Source of the DNA: Sphingobium sp. SCG-1 | GTDB lineage: Bacteria; Pseudomonadota; Alphaproteobacteria; Sphingomonadales; Sphingomonadaceae | Direction of reading: 5' to 3' | NCBI RefSeq assembly: GCF_002953135.1 | Contig: NZ_CP026372.1 | Location: 3,997,001 to 4,061,000 of the forward strand | Length of the DNA stretch: 64,000 bases | Shown here: positions 63,693 through 64,000 of the stretch, piece after piece | How the letters are laid out: every line of letters starts with the position of its first letter | How positions within the stretch are numbered: position 1 is the first letter of the stretch | The notes under the pieces: generated by a model | What the model was told of the DNA's origin: nothing | The model's input: the letters and a program-made list of their open reading frames with translations, nothing else | Database searches by the model: none | Program-made: the position numbers and the translations under genes

Positions 63693-64000
63693 GCGGCAAG
63701 CGCATCCTCCTGATCGTCAGCGGCGGCATTGCCGCGTACAAGTCGCTGGAACTGGTGCGGCTGTTGCGGCGGGAAGACGTTGCGGTGCGCGCCGTGATGA
63801 CGGAAAGCGCAAAGGAATTCGTGACGCCGTTGTCGCTCGGGGTTCTCACCGAGGATCATGTCTATGGCAATATGTTCGACCTTAAGGAAGAGAGCGAGAT
63901 CGGGCATATTCAGTTGAGCCGTGAGGCGGACCTGATCGTGATCTGCCCCGCGACGGCGAACATGATGGCAAAGATGGCGGCGGGCATTGCCGGCGATCTG
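63689..64000 (+). CDS. coaBC: Phosphopantothenoylcysteine decarboxylase/synthetase, N-terminal part (runs off window)
   Basis: The first 104 codons of a bifunctional coenzyme A biosynthesis enzyme. The flavoprotein decarboxylase start KRILLIVSGGIAAYKSLELV, IGHIQLSREADLIVICPATA and ANMMAKMAAGIAGDL are characteristic of CoaC. The frame is open at the right edge, so the synthetase half is outside the window. ATGA overlap with ubiB indicates co-translation. Confidence 0.95.
   Translation, partial: MSGKRILLIVSGGIAAYKSLELVRLLRREDVAVRAVMTESAKEFVTPLSLGVLTEDHVYGNMFDLKEESEIGHIQLSREADLIVICPATANMMAKMAAGIAGDL

Overview
The window looks like a chromosomal segment of a sphingomonad alphaproteobacterium (Sphingobium/Sphingomonas/Novosphingobium group). 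This is inferred from the large outer-membrane TonB-dependent receptors with the GIRQSLERAAEIK-type plug start, from the high GC content, and from the housekeeping order smr-mltA-tim44 / secB-murJ-trpS and dnaA-rpsT-mutM / ubiE-ubiB-coaBC. A tRNA-Ala(CGC) at 44.4 kb divides an accessory, catabolic left part (1-44.4 kb) from an ordinary core right part (44.4-64 kb).

Left part: (i) 0-14.2 kb is a mosaic. It has decayed genes (an IS110-type transposase fragment, a frameshifted EAL domain, two IS5-type transposase remnants, a truncated autotransporter barrel), an SDR oxidoreductase, and a four-gene carbohydrate locus made of two related TonB receptors around a GH43-like enzyme and a GH115 alpha-glucuronidase. 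It probably handles glucuronosylated xylan-type glycans. (ii) 14.2-28.7 kb is a histidine-utilisation region: hutI-hutH-hutG-hutU-hutD on the minus strand, hutF on the plus strand and the repressor hutC. Next to it are a minus-strand operon (ornithine-cyclodeaminase-like protein, atypical M19 dipeptidase-like protein, exported amidase), a divergent MFS transporter and a PhyH-type dioxygenase. (iii) 28.8-34.9 kb is a copper-resistance block: copC, a CnrYXH-like anti-sigma/sensor/sigma trio, copA, copB and a PepSY membrane protein. (iv) 35.0-43.8 kb holds a three-subunit opine/hydroxyproline-oxidase-like complex, an Asp/Glu-racemase-fold protein lacking its first catalytic Cys, a LysR regulator, a TonB receptor and a second amidase.

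The most interesting observation is regulatory. Five copies of a 12-bp near-palindrome (consensus WTGTATAKACAW, a HutC-type operator) lie in front of the OCD/MFS divergent pair (two copies), the hutI/hutF divergent pair, the PhyH gene and the distant amidase at 43.7 kb. Three of the five are identical. This predicts that one HutC regulon joins the classical hut pathway to a set of accessory genes (transport, amide/peptide cleavage, imine/amine redox, 2-oxoglutarate-dependent oxidation). I infer a pathway feeding a histidine- or imidazole-containing derivative into hut; the substrate cannot be named from sequence. A separate 17-bp motif is shared (16/17) between the promoter of the opine-oxidase-like operon and the LysR/TonB-receptor intergenic region, tying those genes into a second regulatory unit.

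Right part: tRNA-Ala, a DEAD-box RNA helicase, a D-2-hydroxyacid dehydrogenase-like flavoprotein, a cupin, dapE, a GGDEF-EAL protein, smr, mltA, a Tim44-like protein, secB, murJ, trpS, a DUF4136-type lipoprotein, dnaA, rpsT, mutM, ubiE, ubiB and the start of coaBC, which runs off the right edge.
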